A stretch of DNA of 64,000 nucleotides from Parasedimentitalea maritima (GCF_005771405.1 NZ_VAUA01000011.1:124001-188000), one strand, 5' to 3'; counted from the first letter of the stretch, positions 24,953 through 33,486 are shown. Program-made: numbers and translations. The notes: generated by a model from the sequence alone, not told the origin.

Positions 24953-25053
24953 CCGCGCCTGACCTTGGGGAGTTGCAAAGCGCCTTCCCGGGGGGAAGGT
25001 CAGGCGCGGTCCGGGCATCATACCCGGACAATTGCTCGCCCCAATCCGGCAAT
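24953..25053 (+). ncRNA. Structured intergenic element, copy B
   Basis: This is the counterpart of 23302-23400. Stem 1 is a perfect 14 bp (24953-24966 with 24996-25009). Stem 2 is TCCGGG/CCCGGA at 25010-25028, and stem 3 is ATTGC/GCAAT at 25031-25053. The apical part of stem 1 (GACCTTGGGGAG, TGCA, AGCGCCTT) is almost unchanged from copy A, while stems 2 and 3 differ by compensating pairs. It lies 10 nt after one gene and 30 nt before the next ATG. Confidence 0.6.
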
Positions 25054-25083
25054 GCCTCGAAAACAATTCACTAGGAAGACAAG

Positions 25084-25455
25084 ATGCCTGAATTAACAGA
25101 CCTCGAAAAACACCAACATATATACGTTCTACTCAATGCAAAATTCTTATCCGAAAAGTCTTTTGAAATTCGCCACTTTGAAGTCGTCAACAAAATTATC
25201 AAAACGTATCTCGACGAAGGGTTTGAGGATAAGTCGATACAGGATTATTATGACAACTTTGGCCAGCGGCCAATGTACAGTGAATTCAAGATCATCAAGG
25301 ATATTGCAGACGGGTTCGTATTCGAACGAAATCGGGATTCGAGCTACCTCCAGTCATCTGATGACTTGCGCTCAGCACTAACTGACCACTGTTTCCCTCA
25401 CACAATTTCGAACTCCGTTTTAGAAGAAACCATTACTTACATCGAAAAGTCTTGA
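25084..25455 (+). CDS. Orphan hypothetical protein
   Basis: This 123-residue soluble, mostly helical protein is rich in Asp, Glu, Lys, Tyr and Phe. I do not recognise the family. The coding strand is clearly more AT-rich than the surrounding genes (by eye), suggesting recent acquisition. AGGAAGAC supports the ATG, and the structured element lies 30 nt upstream. Its last 23 bases overlap the 3' end of the convergent tag gene. Confidence 0.7.
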   Translation: MPELTDLEKHQHIYVLLNAKFLSEKSFEIRHFEVVNKIIKTYLDEGFEDKSIQDYYDNFGQRPMYSEFKIIKDIADGFVFERNRDSSYLQSSDDLRSALTDHCFPHTISNSVLEETITYIEKS

Positions 25456-26062
25456 CGCCCTCCACACGAAACCCCTCCCGCGCTTTCTGCGCCTTGTCCC
25501 GGCATACACAGCCCCTCGCGTGATCGTTCACTAACCCCATCGCCTGCATGAATGCAAAGGCGGTGGTGGGGCCGACAAACTTCCAGCCTCGTTTTTTCAG
25601 TGCTTTTGACAGCGCCACGGATTCGGGGCTGGTGGTCTGAGTCTGCGGTTCAGGCAGCGTTTCTGGGTCCGGCTCGAAGCTCCAGAAAAACGCCGCCAGT
25701 GATCCAGCCTCAGCCTCCAGCTCCAGAGCGCGTTTGGCGTTGTTGATCACCGCGTTGATCTTGCCACGATGGCGGATTATGCCCGCATTCTGCAGCAACC
25801 GCTCCACATCGTCCTCGGTGTATTTGGCCACCTTGGCGTAATCAAATCCATCAAAGGCCGCGCGAAAATTCTCGCGTTTGTTCAGAATTGTCCGCCAACT
25901 GAGGCCTGACTGAAAGCTCTCCAGACAGACCTTTTCAAACAGCCGGGTGTTATCGCCAACCGGATAACCCCATTCGTTGTCGTGATAGGGCAGGAATTCC
26001 GGCACTGACCCGCTCCAGCTACAACGGTTCAACCCATCCGGGCCGGTGGTAATATTACTCAT
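25433..26062 (-). CDS. tag: DNA-3-methyladenine glycosylase I
   Basis: This 209-residue base-excision enzyme removes 3-methyladenine from alkylated DNA. Family blocks are NRCSWSG, YHDNEWGYP, LESFQSGLSWRTILNKRENFR and the C-terminal VNDHARGCVCR. The Cys and His residues form the Tag zinc snap. An AGGA ribosome site precedes the ATG, and the gene lies 18 nt after yciI in the tetR-yciI-tag unit. Control of tag by a TetR repressor would be unusual. Confidence 0.95.
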   Translation of the reverse strand: MSNITTGPDGLNRCSWSGSVPEFLPYHDNEWGYPVGDNTRLFEKVCLESFQSGLSWRTILNKRENFRAAFDGFDYAKVAKYTEDDVERLLQNAGIIRHRGKINAVINNAKRALELEAEAGSLAAFFWSFEPDPETLPEPQTQTTSPESVALSKALKKRGWKFVGPTTAFAFMQAMGLVNDHARGCVCRDKAQKAREGFRVEGVKTFRCK

Positions 26063-26080
26063 TTCCTGCGCTTTCCTTAC

Positions 26081-26368
26081 TCAATCGACCAAAAAATCCA
26101 AACGCTTGTCTGCCCGCGAAGGCGACATCTCGATGACCTCGGCTGTAACCACATCCTCTGCAACAAAGGGATCTTCGTTCACCCGTGCCTGCAACGCCTC
26201 CGCAGTGATGTTATGTGCCAGCAATCCGCCCCCGACCATAGGCTTTAACGTTCCGGCCAGTAGAAATACGCCGTCATCGAAACCGCGCTGAATCCAGGCC
26301 TTGTGCCCCTCGAGGAATTCCCCAACCTGATCTTTGTTTTTGGAAAACCTAAGTAATACGATGAACAT
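26081..26368 (-). CDS. YciI-family protein
   Basis: This 95-residue ferredoxin-like-fold protein has MFIVLLRFSKNK, the conserved EGHKAWIQRGFDDGVFLLAGTL region (His-Asp pair, split across strands) and DPFVAEDVVTAEVIEMSP, as in YciI/YCII dimers. Some members are dehalogenases or muconolactone-like lyases; the role here is unknown. GGAGA precedes the start. It sits between tetR and tag on one transcript. Confidence 0.9.
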   Translation of the reverse strand: MFIVLLRFSKNKDQVGEFLEGHKAWIQRGFDDGVFLLAGTLKPMVGGGLLAHNITAEALQARVNEDPFVAEDVVTAEVIEMSPSRADKRLDFLVD

Positions 26369-26404
26369 TTACTAATCTCCGTAGCAGTTTTTGTTTGAAA
26401 AGCC

Positions 26405-26977
26405 TCAGGCAGCTGGTGTCAGGCTCTGCACCCAAGCCCGCATTTGATGAACTTCGGCTTTGATAAATTCAGCATCGCGAAATGCACTGGCCAAGGAGGC
26501 AACCCCCTGGCTCTGCGCGAGGAGCCGCATGGCCAAAACATCCGCATCTTCTTTCCGTCCCAGCTGCACAAACTGCTCACGCAGCCAGTCTCGAAACAGT
26601 GTGAACAGCGCATTGGCGTGGTCATGCGCCGCATGGTCTAACTTGGCCAGTTCGGACACCAAAGTGCCCACAGGGCAGCCGTGCAACACGATCTTAGATT
26701 GGTTGGTAATCAGGATCTGTATGAAACAGCCGATACGCTCTGCCGGTCCCTGCCCCTCTGCCTGCCAGTCCCGCAACATTGCGCGTGTTTTGTTCAGACG
26801 CAAATCAATCACTGCCGTCAGTATCTCATCCTTGGTTTTGAAGTGATGATAGAAATTGCCACGCGAAACCCCGACAACGGCAGCGATTTCCGCAAAAGAC
26901 GTGTGTTCAAAACCGGTCTGGTAAAACAGAAGGTCTGCCGCATCAACAATCCTATCGCGCGTGTTTGGTCTAGGCAC
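26405..26977 (-). CDS. TetR-family transcriptional regulator
   Basis: This is about 190 residues. The N-terminal HTH (RDRIVDAADLLFYQTGFEHTSF, interrupted, then VGVSRGNFYHHFKTKDEIL) and an all-helical ligand domain are visible. The GTG at 26977, preceded by AAGGA, gives the common VPRPNTRD start; an ATG at 27004 is also in frame. Two near-identical operators lie upstream at 27012-27059, fitting autorepression of tetR-yciI-tag. The inducer is unknown. Confidence 0.9.
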   Translation of the reverse strand: MPRPNTRDRIVDAADLLFYQTGFEHTSFAEIAAVVGVSRGNFYHHFKTKDEILTAVIDLRLNKTRAMLRDWQAEGQGPAERIGCFIQILITNQSKIVLHGCPVGTLVSELAKLDHAAHDHANALFTLFRDWLREQFVQLGRKEDADVLAMRLLAQSQGVASLASAFRDAEFIKAEVHQMRAWVQSLTPAA

Positions 26978-27011
26978 CTCATGTCCTTTCAAGGGTGATT
27001 CCATTTCAAGT

Positions 27012-27059
27012 TAGGACAGCCGACCTAGTTTGAAAAGCAAAAATAGGTCAAGCGTCCTA
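27012..27059. promoter_or_regulatory. Twin operator sites for the TetR regulator
   Basis: TAGGACAGCCGACCTA (27012-27027) recurs in reverse orientation as TAGGTCAAGCGTCCTA (27044-27059). Both have the form TAGGAC-N4-GACCTA, and their centres are 32 bp apart, three helical turns. They lie between the tadA 3' end and the tetR start, where a TetR dimer pair would repress its own operon. Confidence 0.75.
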
Positions 27060-27107
27060 AATGAAGGGTTTGGCTCCTAAGCGTATTCCAGGCGTCAAGG
27101 CAACATT

Positions 27108-27557
27108 TTATCGCCGAGCAGCAAAGAATTCCTTCAGCATCCGCTCAGCCTCATCCTCGGAAATACCGTCGTAAACCTCAGGGGTATGATGCGCCTGCGC
27201 ATGCGAGAACACCTTTGCGCCGTGCGCGACGCCACCGGATTTGGGGTCAGACGCGCCATAGTACACCCGGCTGATCCGCGCTGCAGCAATAGCAGCGGCA
27301 CACATGGCGCAGGGCTCCAGCGTGACATAGAGATCATAACCCGCCAGCCGTTCAGACCCACTTGCAGCACAGGCCGCACGGATGGTCAAAATCTCGGCGT
27401 GGGCAGTGGGATCGCAGTGCTCTCGGGTGCGGTTTCCTGCAATTGCAGCCACCTGCCCTCGTGGATCTATCAGCACCGCGCCGACCGGAACCTCGCCCCG
27501 ATCTGCAGCTGCGCGCGCTTCGCTAAGCGCCTGTTCCATATGAGATTTGAAAACCAT
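27108..27557 (-). CDS. tadA: tRNA-adenosine deaminase
   Basis: This 149-residue zinc deaminase converts A34 to inosine in the tRNA-Arg anticodon. The deaminase signature is PTAHAEILTIRAA with LEPCAMCAAAIAAARI, supplying the catalytic Glu and the His/Cys/Cys zinc ligands. The GVPVGAVL-type N-terminal block (EVPVGAVLI) is also present. It is divergent from the pseudouridine synthase at 27619 with about 60 bases between, so both promoters lie in that gap. Confidence 0.95.
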   Translation of the reverse strand: MVFKSHMEQALSEARAAADRGEVPVGAVLIDPRGQVAAIAGNRTREHCDPTAHAEILTIRAACAASGSERLAGYDLYVTLEPCAMCAAAIAAARISRVYYGASDPKSGGVAHGAKVFSHAQAHHTPEVYDGISEDEAERMLKEFFAARR

Positions 27558-27618
27558 GCAGCAAATTGCCTTGGAATGCGTCCTTTCGCAACCGCTCAGA
27601 ATGGTCTAAGGGCCACTA

Positions 27619-28632
27619 ATGACCCAATCTCAGACCCCTCCTCCCGGCGCCACCCCATCCGGCGACCGTATCGCCAAAGTTCTGGCCCGTGCCGGTGTTG
27701 CCTCACGCCGTGAGGCCGAGCGCATGATCCAAGCTGGTCTTGTCACCGTCAATGGCAAGTTGATTGACAGCCCAGCGTTGAATGTCACACCGCAGGACAA
27801 AATCACTGTCAACGGCAACCCCGTCGGAGATCCGGAACCCGCGAGGTTGTGGTTGTATCACAAGCCCTCAGGCTTGGTGACGACCAACAGTGATGAAAAA
27901 GGGCGCAAAACCATTTTCGATGCACTGCCCGAAGATTTACCACGGGTGATGACGGTGGGCCGGCTGGATTTGAATTCCGAAGGCTTGCTGCTGCTGACCA
28001 ACGACGGCGGCATCAAACGCCAGTTGGAGCTGCCCTCAACCGGGTGGCTGCGCAAATACCGGGTACGGATCAACGGGCGCCCGCAAGAGAAAGATTTCGA
28101 GCCACTGCGTAAGGGCATGGTTATTGACGGGGAGCGCTTTCAGCCGATGGAAGTGGCGCTAGATCGTCAGCAGGGTGCCAACGCCTGGCTGACCATTGGC
28201 ATCCGTGAAGGTAAAAACCGTGAAATCCGCCGGGCTATCGAAGATATCGGCTTCACCGTGAACCGCCTGCTGCGGGTGTCTTATGGTCCGTTCCAATTGG
28301 GTCAGCTAAAACTTGGCGCGGTTGAAGAGATCCGTCGCAAAGTGATGCGCGACCAACTGGGTCTCGCGGCTGAGCCGGAACCAGAAAAGCCCAAGAACAC
28401 AAGACGTGTGGTGCGCAAAAAGCCCAGCACGATGGCAGGCAGACCTGGTCGACCTAAGCCACCAGAAGAGGACGGACGTCCCGCTGGTCGCAGTTACTCC
28501 AACAAGGGCGCTGACAGATCCGGAGGTGGTAAACCCTCTGGTCGTACAAGCGGGAAACCCGCCGGCAAGCCATCCCGGCGCCCGGATGGACGCTCTGGTG
28601 GCAAGCCAATCGGCAAAAATCCCCGCCGCTGA
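27619..28632 (+). CDS. RluB-type 23S rRNA pseudouridine synthase
   Basis: This 337-residue protein has an S4 RNA-binding domain (about 12-65: [21 protein letters not shown]), then the RsuA/RluB catalytic domain. [18 protein letters not shown] carries the catalytic Asp, and [14 protein letters not shown] is also present. From about 255 on there is a Gly/Lys/Arg/Pro-rich disordered tail, typical of alphaproteobacterial RluB proteins and probably RNA-binding. Target uridine not proven (U2605 in E. coli RluB). An AAGGG site precedes the ATG. Confidence 0.92.
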   Translation: MTQSQTPPPGATPSGDRIAKVLARAGVASRREAERMIQAGLVTVNGKLIDSPALNVTPQDKITVNGNPVGDPEPARLWLYHKPSGLVTTNSDEKGRKTIFDALPEDLPRVMTVGRLDLNSEGLLLLTNDGGIKRQLELPSTGWLRKYRVRINGRPQEKDFEPLRKGMVIDGERFQPMEVALDRQQGANAWLTIGIREGKNREIRRAIEDIGFTVNRLLRVSYGPFQLGQLKLGAVEEIRRKVMRDQLGLAAEPEPEKPKNTRRVVRKKPSTMAGRPGRPKPPEEDGRPAGRSYSNKGADRSGGGKPSGRTSGKPAGKPSRRPDGRSGGKPIGKNPRR

Positions 28633-28665
28633 TCGCGTTGCGCATCAGTTCCCCCTAGAAAGAAG

Positions 28666-28700
28666 CGCTGCTATCCCCTAGATTTCTAGGGGAAACAGCG
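28666..28700 (+). promoter_or_regulatory. Hairpin ahead of the XpaC/TelA cluster
   Basis: An 8-bp perfect stem, CCCCTAGA/TCTAGGGG, is extended outside by CGCTG/CAGCG. It lies 33 nt after the pseudouridine synthase stop and 17 nt before the small membrane ORF. There is no T-run afterwards, so it may be a Rho-independent remnant, a processing site or a leader structure of the following operon. Confidence 0.5.
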
Positions 28701-28717
28701 TCTTCGGGAGAACCCGC

Positions 28718-28792
28718 GTGCAGAAAATTGCTTTTGTGGCCCTATTGATCTTGATGCTTGGCCTAGGTACCGGCTGGATAGTGGGGATCTGA
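28718..28792 (+). CDS. Putative 24-residue membrane micropeptide
   Basis: This GTG-started frame of 24 codons encodes one hydrophobic helix (IAFVALLILMLGLGTGWIVGI). It follows GGGAG at seven-base spacing and stops four bases before the XpaC ATG. Its hydrophobicity, ribosome site and tight coupling to the operon favour a real micropeptide. Without conservation data a chance frame or leader peptide remains possible. Confidence 0.5.
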   Translation: MQKIAFVALLILMLGLGTGWIVGI

Positions 28793-28796
28793 ACCA

Positions 28797-29687
28797 ATGG
28801 CCAAAAAATATGGTGGGCAATTTAGTCCCGAATCTGCACCGGAAGCGCCCTCACCTCACAAAAACTCATATAAAAACGCCCAGTTGGATCCGATTGGACT
28901 GCGCTCAAATCTAATGTTTGTGCCACCAGCAGTCCTGCTGTTGATGTCGCTGACGGATGGGGCATCGGGGCTGGCGCTGGGGTTGGTTGGAGCTGGAGTC
29001 TGGAGTGCCGCAGCCTGGATGTTGCGGGAAGGGCTGCGCGCCGAAAGCGCCTTTAACGCCCGCCGCGTTGCCCGCCGCCCAGTTTTGCCTCGCAAATTGG
29101 CTGCCTCTCTGCTGACCGGAATTGGCGCTGCCATTGCTGCCTGGAAAGCGGAACCGGGCGTATTGATTGCTGCTGTTTATGGCTCGGCAGCCCTGGGCCT
29201 TCACCTCGCCGCCTTTGGTCTGGATCCGATGAAAGACAAAGGCGTCGAAGGCATTGATGACTTTCAGCAGTCCCGTGTCGCCCGGGTTGTGGATGATGCA
29301 GAGGATTACCTGACCGAAATGCGCGATGCTGCATTGCGCGCACAGGACCGGCAGGTCGAAGCCCGCATCGAACAGTTCCAATCCGTCGCTCGCGACCTGT
29401 TTCGTACCGTCGAGGAAGATCCGCGCGATCTAACAGCCGCGCGTAAGTATCTGACGGTCTATCTACAGGGCGCGCGCGACGCGACAATCAAGTTTGCCGA
29501 TATCTATGGCCGCAGTGGTGATACCCAAGCCCGTGTCGACTATCTATCGCTGTTGGATGACCTGGAAAAAAACTTTGCTGCCCGCAACCGCAAGATGCTG
29601 TTAGAAGACCGCAGCGATCTGACCATTGAAATTGATGTGCTGCGTGACCGTTTGCAGCGCGAAGGGGTCCATCTGGACCTGACCTAA
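28797..29687 (+). CDS. XpaC-like protein (5-bromo-4-chloroindolyl phosphate hydrolysis family)
   Basis: This 296-residue protein has a polar N-terminus, two to three hydrophobic helices at about 38-125 and a long charged helical C-half (about 150-296). That is the XpaC layout (PF10112-type). The name comes from a Bacillus phenotype, and no phosphatase site is visible. In Bacillus subtilis xpaC pairs with the TelA homologue yaaN, and here telA also follows directly. It is probably an inner-membrane partner of TelA in envelope stress or anion tolerance. Confidence 0.85.
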   Translation: MAKKYGGQFSPESAPEAPSPHKNSYKNAQLDPIGLRSNLMFVPPAVLLLMSLTDGASGLALGLVGAGVWSAAAWMLREGLRAESAFNARRVARRPVLPRKLAASLLTGIGAAIAAWKAEPGVLIAAVYGSAALGLHLAAFGLDPMKDKGVEGIDDFQQSRVARVVDDAEDYLTEMRDAALRAQDRQVEARIEQFQSVARDLFRTVEEDPRDLTAARKYLTVYLQGARDATIKFADIYGRSGDTQARVDYLSLLDDLEKNFAARNRKMLLEDRSDLTIEIDVLRDRLQREGVHLDLT

Positions 29688-29706
29688 TTAAATAAGGAAT
29701 GCCTTT

Positions 29707-30897
29707 ATGTCCGAGATTGTGAAACAAAAAGCGACTGAGGCCGAGACGTTGGTCATTGAAACCACGGCCATTGTCCTGCCCGAACCTGTGGCCGAGATCC
29801 AAACACTGGAGCAAGCTGACGCCCCCAAAAGCGAAGCGATCCGCACCCGTATGGATCAATTGGACATGACGGACAGCAATTCGATCATTGGATTTGGATC
29901 GGCGGCACAAGCGGAATTGCAAGTGATTTCGCAGGCCATGTTGGCAGATGTCCGCAACAAAGATGTTGGCCCGGCAGGCGATAGCTTGCGAGACATGGTC
30001 ACCGCTATTCGTGGGTTTTCGGTTTCGGAACTGGATGTGCGTCGAAAGCCCAGCTTGTGGGAGCGCATTATCGGCAAGGCAGCGCCTTTTGCCCAGTTCA
30101 CAGCCCGCTACGAAAGTGTTCAGGGTCAAATCGACAAGATCACAGACAACCTGTTGGGGCATGAACACACGCTGCTGAAAGACATCAAATCGCTAGACGT
30201 CTTATATACCAAGACACTCGAATTTTACGATGAACTGGGCCTGTACATCGCTGCCGGTCAGGAAAAACTGACTGAGCTGGACACCACCACCATCCCCGCC
30301 AAAGAGGCTGAGGTAAACGCCGCCGCTGAAGGCGAACAGGTGATGCAGGCGCAGGAGCTACGCGACATCCGCGCCGCGCGGGACGATCTGGAGCGCCGGG
30401 TGCATGATCTAAAACTGACCCGCCAGGTCACCATGCAGTCGCTGCCCTCAATCCGTTTGGTTCAGGAAAATGACAAGTCACTGGTCACCAAAATCAACTC
30501 AACCCTGGTGAACACCGTGCCGCTGTGGGAAACACAGTTGGCGCAGGCGGTGACCATCCAACGGAGTGCCGAGGCTGCCGCTGCGGTGCGCGAAGCCAAT
30601 GACCTGACCAACGAGCTTCTGACCGCCAACGCCGCCAACCTGCGCACCAGCAACAAGATGGTGCGCGAAGAAATGGAACGCGGCGTATTTGATATCGAAG
30701 CGGTGAAGCAAGCCAACGCAGATCTGATTGGCACCATTCAGGACAGTCTTGCGATTGCGGACCAGGGCAAAGCCCAGCGCGCCGCAGCTGAAGAAGAGCT
30801 GAAGAAGATGGAAGGTGAGTTGCGCGATACGCTTGCCGCTGCCAAGGCGCGCAAAGACGGGGTTGGTGACACAGCCGCAACTTCGGTCCCCAGCTAA
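29707..30897 (+). CDS. TelA-family toxic anion resistance protein
   Basis: This 396-residue soluble coiled-coil protein of the TelA/KlaA/YaaN family has the conserved central stretch around RYESVQGQIDKITDNLLGHEHTLLKDIKSLD (split here) and a long helical C-terminus with EMERGVFDIEAVKQANADLI. Family members associate with tellurite resistance and plasmid kil loci; the mechanism is unknown. Good ribosome site (AAGGAATG). It lies 19 nt after xpaC and 4 nt before the DUF2927 gene. Confidence 0.93.
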   Translation: MSEIVKQKATEAETLVIETTAIVLPEPVAEIQTLEQADAPKSEAIRTRMDQLDMTDSNSIIGFGSAAQAELQVISQAMLADVRNKDVGPAGDSLRDMVTAIRGFSVSELDVRRKPSLWERIIGKAAPFAQFTARYESVQGQIDKITDNLLGHEHTLLKDIKSLDVLYTKTLEFYDELGLYIAAGQEKLTELDTTTIPAKEAEVNAAAEGEQVMQAQELRDIRAARDDLERRVHDLKLTRQVTMQSLPSIRLVQENDKSLVTKINSTLVNTVPLWETQLAQAVTIQRSAEAAAAVREANDLTNELLTANAANLRTSNKMVREEMERGVFDIEAVKQANADLIGTIQDSLAIADQGKAQRAAAEEELKKMEGELRDTLAAAKARKDGVGDTAATSVPS

Positions 30898-30901
30898 GCC
30901 A

Positions 30902-31870
30902 ATGAATGCTCGGCGGCGAAATAGATGGCTACAGGCGCCACGGTTTGGAGCAGGTCTAATTGGCCTGACTGCACTGCTAGCCTGCACGCCACCGCCACCG
31001 CGGGATTCGCTGGTGCCACAATCGCGCCCGGAGGACCTTGCGCCCCCCCCACGATCATCCGAAAGCGAGCAACTGGCCCACTACTACGCGGTTTTGCAGC
31101 AGGACCTGTTGACCCGCGGCTTACTACGGCGGGATGGAGGGGGACCGGACACGCCTTATGACGCGGATAAATTGGTCAGAAACTTCGAGGCCATTGCCTT
31201 TTTTGACGAATACGCAGGCAGCGGCAGCGGCAGCGCTGGCGGGCTCAGCCGGTGGCGAGGGCCTGTTCGCCTGAAAGCAGAGTTTGGCCCGTCTGTCTCA
31301 AAGGCACAGCAGTTTGAAGATAGCCGTTTCCTTGCCGACTACGCAAATCGGCTGGCACGGATCACCGGACATCCGATCAGCACCCCAACGTCTCGCGGCA
31401 ATTTTTACGTGATCTATGCCGGCAAAGACGATAGCGATTTTGTGCGTGCCCGGGTGCAGCAGATATTGCCCGGCATCAGCGCCGAAAACCTAGAAATCTT
31501 TGCCAATCCGCCGCGTAGCTTTTACTGTCTGGTGCTAGCTGGTGGACCGCAAAACGACCCGCTGTCCTATACCCGCGGTATCGCATTGATTCGTGACGAA
31601 CACCCGGATTTGGTGCGTAAAAGCTGTGTACATGAGGAAGTTGCGCAGGGGCTGGGATTGCGCAACGACAGTCCAAGGGCACGACCATCGATCTTTAATG
31701 ATGACGATGAATTTGCCCTGCTCACCAGCCACGATGAAAAACTGCTGACCATGTTGTATGATGCGCGTCTGCAACCCGGGATGAGTGCCGAACAGGCCCG
31801 CCCCATCGCCCGCATCATAGCAAACGAATTGATGGGGGTGCCTCCAGAGGCCACGCCCCGCGCCTATTAG
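30902..31870 (+). CDS. DUF2927 lipoprotein
   Basis: This 322-residue protein has a basic N-terminus and lipobox TALLAC (Cys about 26), then a Pro-rich linker and the DUF2927 domain (about 100-310). The domain includes a putative metal-like HEEVAQGLGLRNDS block and FNDDDEFALLTSHDEKLL. The HExxx-type segment recalls metallopeptidases, but the full motif is not met. It is probably outer-membrane or periplasmic, linking the TelA complex to the envelope. The ATG lies 4 nt after the TelA stop. Confidence 0.87.
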   Translation: MNARRRNRWLQAPRFGAGLIGLTALLACTPPPPRDSLVPQSRPEDLAPPPRSSESEQLAHYYAVLQQDLLTRGLLRRDGGGPDTPYDADKLVRNFEAIAFFDEYAGSGSGSAGGLSRWRGPVRLKAEFGPSVSKAQQFEDSRFLADYANRLARITGHPISTPTSRGNFYVIYAGKDDSDFVRARVQQILPGISAENLEIFANPPRSFYCLVLAGGPQNDPLSYTRGIALIRDEHPDLVRKSCVHEEVAQGLGLRNDSPRARPSIFNDDDEFALLTSHDEKLLTMLYDARLQPGMSAEQARPIARIIANELMGVPPEATPRAY

Positions 31871-31886
31871 TAAGAGGACCTGCACA

Positions 31887-33050
31887 ATGGGAATTTTTGA
31901 TTTTCTGACCGGTGAATTCATCGATGTCATTCATTGGACCGACGACACTCGCGACACCATGGTCTGGCGCTTTGAACGCGAAGACCACGAAATCAAGTAC
32001 GGCGCCAAGCTGACTGTGCGCGAAGGTCAGGCAGCCGTTTTTGTACATGAGGGCCAGTTGGCCGATGTCTTCACCCCCGGCCTCTATATGCTTGAAACCA
32101 ACAATATGCCGGTGATGACCACGTTGCAGCATTGGGACCATGGATTTCAGTCGCCGTTCAAATCTGAGATCTATTACGTCAACACCACGCGGTTTAACGA
32201 CCTGAAATGGGGCACCAAGAACCCAATCATCTGCCGCGACCCCGAGTTTGGCCCGATCCGCTTGCGCGCCTTTGGCACCTATTCGGTCAAGGTCGCCGAC
32301 GCCGCCCGGTTCCTGACTGAGATCGTCGGCACTGATGGCGAATTCACCATGGATGAAATCTCATTCCAGGTGCGCAATATCATCGTCCAGGAATTTTCAC
32401 GCGTGGTGGCCGGGTCCGGTCTTCCAGTGCTGGACATGGCGGCCAACACGGCCGATCTGGGCAAGCTGGTTGCCGCGGAGATTTCCAGCACCATTAGCGA
32501 ATACGGGCTGTCGATCCCTGAGCTCTACATCGAAAACATCTCGCTGCCCCCTGCGGTAGAGGCGGCGATGGATAAGCGCACCCAGATGGGCATTGTCGGC
32601 GATCTGGGCCGTTACACGCAATTCTCGGCCGCCGAAGCGATGACGGCAGCAGCACAAAATCCAAACGGTGGCATGGGCGCAGGTCTTGGCATGGGGATGG
32701 GTATGGGCATGGCGCAACAGATGGCAGCTGGTCAGGCCGCAGGCCCATGGGGCGCCCGCCCTGCCCCCGCTGCGGCAGCACCGGCCGCGCAACCGGCACC
32801 GGCGGCTGCGCCAATTGCCCCCCCGCCGCCACCTGTGGAACATGTCTGGCACTTGGCTGAAAACGGCCAGACCACCGGACCGTTTTCCAAGGCCCGCCTA
32901 GGGCGCATGGCGGTTGAGGGCGGATTAACCCGCGAAACCCATGTCTGGACCCCGGGTCAGGATGGGTGGAAACGCGCCGGTGATGTCGCCGAACTGGCAC
33001 AGCTGTTCACCATCATGCCGCCGCCTCCGCCGCCTGCTCCAGGTGCTTGA
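31887..33050 (+). CDS. SPFH-domain (YdjI-like) protein with GYF_2 domain
   Basis: This 387-residue protein begins with GIFDFLTGEFIDVIHWTD, typical of YdjI/virion-core SPFH proteins, and the SPFH body runs to about 250. A Gly/Met- then Ala/Pro-rich linker (about 255-315) leads to a GYF_2 domain (about 318-380: WHLAENGQTTGPFSKARL). In Bacillus YdjI recruits PspA to the membrane with YdjG and YdjH. A YdjG-like zinc-ribbon protein is also in this operon. A membrane scaffold role is inferred. Confidence 0.92.
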   Translation: MGIFDFLTGEFIDVIHWTDDTRDTMVWRFEREDHEIKYGAKLTVREGQAAVFVHEGQLADVFTPGLYMLETNNMPVMTTLQHWDHGFQSPFKSEIYYVNTTRFNDLKWGTKNPIICRDPEFGPIRLRAFGTYSVKVADAARFLTEIVGTDGEFTMDEISFQVRNIIVQEFSRVVAGSGLPVLDMAANTADLGKLVAAEISSTISEYGLSIPELYIENISLPPAVEAAMDKRTQMGIVGDLGRYTQFSAAEAMTAAAQNPNGGMGAGLGMGMGMGMAQQMAAGQAAGPWGARPAPAAAAPAAQPAPAAAPIAPPPPPVEHVWHLAENGQTTGPFSKARLGRMAVEGGLTRETHVWTPGQDGWKRAGDVAELAQLFTIMPPPPPPAPGA

Positions 33051-33051
33051 T

Positions 33052-33486
33052 ATGAAAGTTCTGGCTGCCACAATAATTGCCGCGCTTGGCCTGTCGGCTG
33101 GCGCGGCCCTTGCTGCTGATCCGGCCGAACTACGTCATAAGAAAGCCCCTAAAGGCTACGAGATCATAACCTTTGACGCCCTGCAAAAACAGTTTCACAA
33201 CGCAGGATCAGATACTCAAGAGTTTTCGCTTCAAGCTGGTAATGAATTCCGTTTTACTTTCTTACCAGATGGGAACGTTGTATATCGCCCCATGCGCGCC
33301 CTAACCGACCTTACCGAAACCTCACGGTCATACTATCCAGCGCCCGACCTTCTGTGTATTGCGAGTACCGGGAACTGGAGCGGAATGTGCGTTAAGGTTT
33401 ACAAGAATGCCGCAGGCCAACTTTATTGCACGGGTGTTTTTGGCAACCGCGCCAAATGGAAAAAGAAATGCGAGATAGGTTCCTAG
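33052..33486 (+). CDS. Exported hypothetical protein of the TelA/SPFH cluster
   Basis: This 144-residue protein has a signal peptide (VLAATIIAALGLSAGAALA, cleavage near residue 22). The mature part has about 120 residues and three Cys, two near the end (LYCTGVF and KKKCEIGS). I do not recognise the domain; FRFTFLPDGNVVYRP suggests a beta-rich fold. It starts one base after the SPFH stop, so it is surely co-translated with the operon. Confidence 0.82.
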   Translation: MKVLAATIIAALGLSAGAALAADPAELRHKKAPKGYEIITFDALQKQFHNAGSDTQEFSLQAGNEFRFTFLPDGNVVYRPMRALTDLTETSRSYYPAPDLLCIASTGNWSGMCVKVYKNAAGQLYCTGVFGNRAKWKKKCEIGS

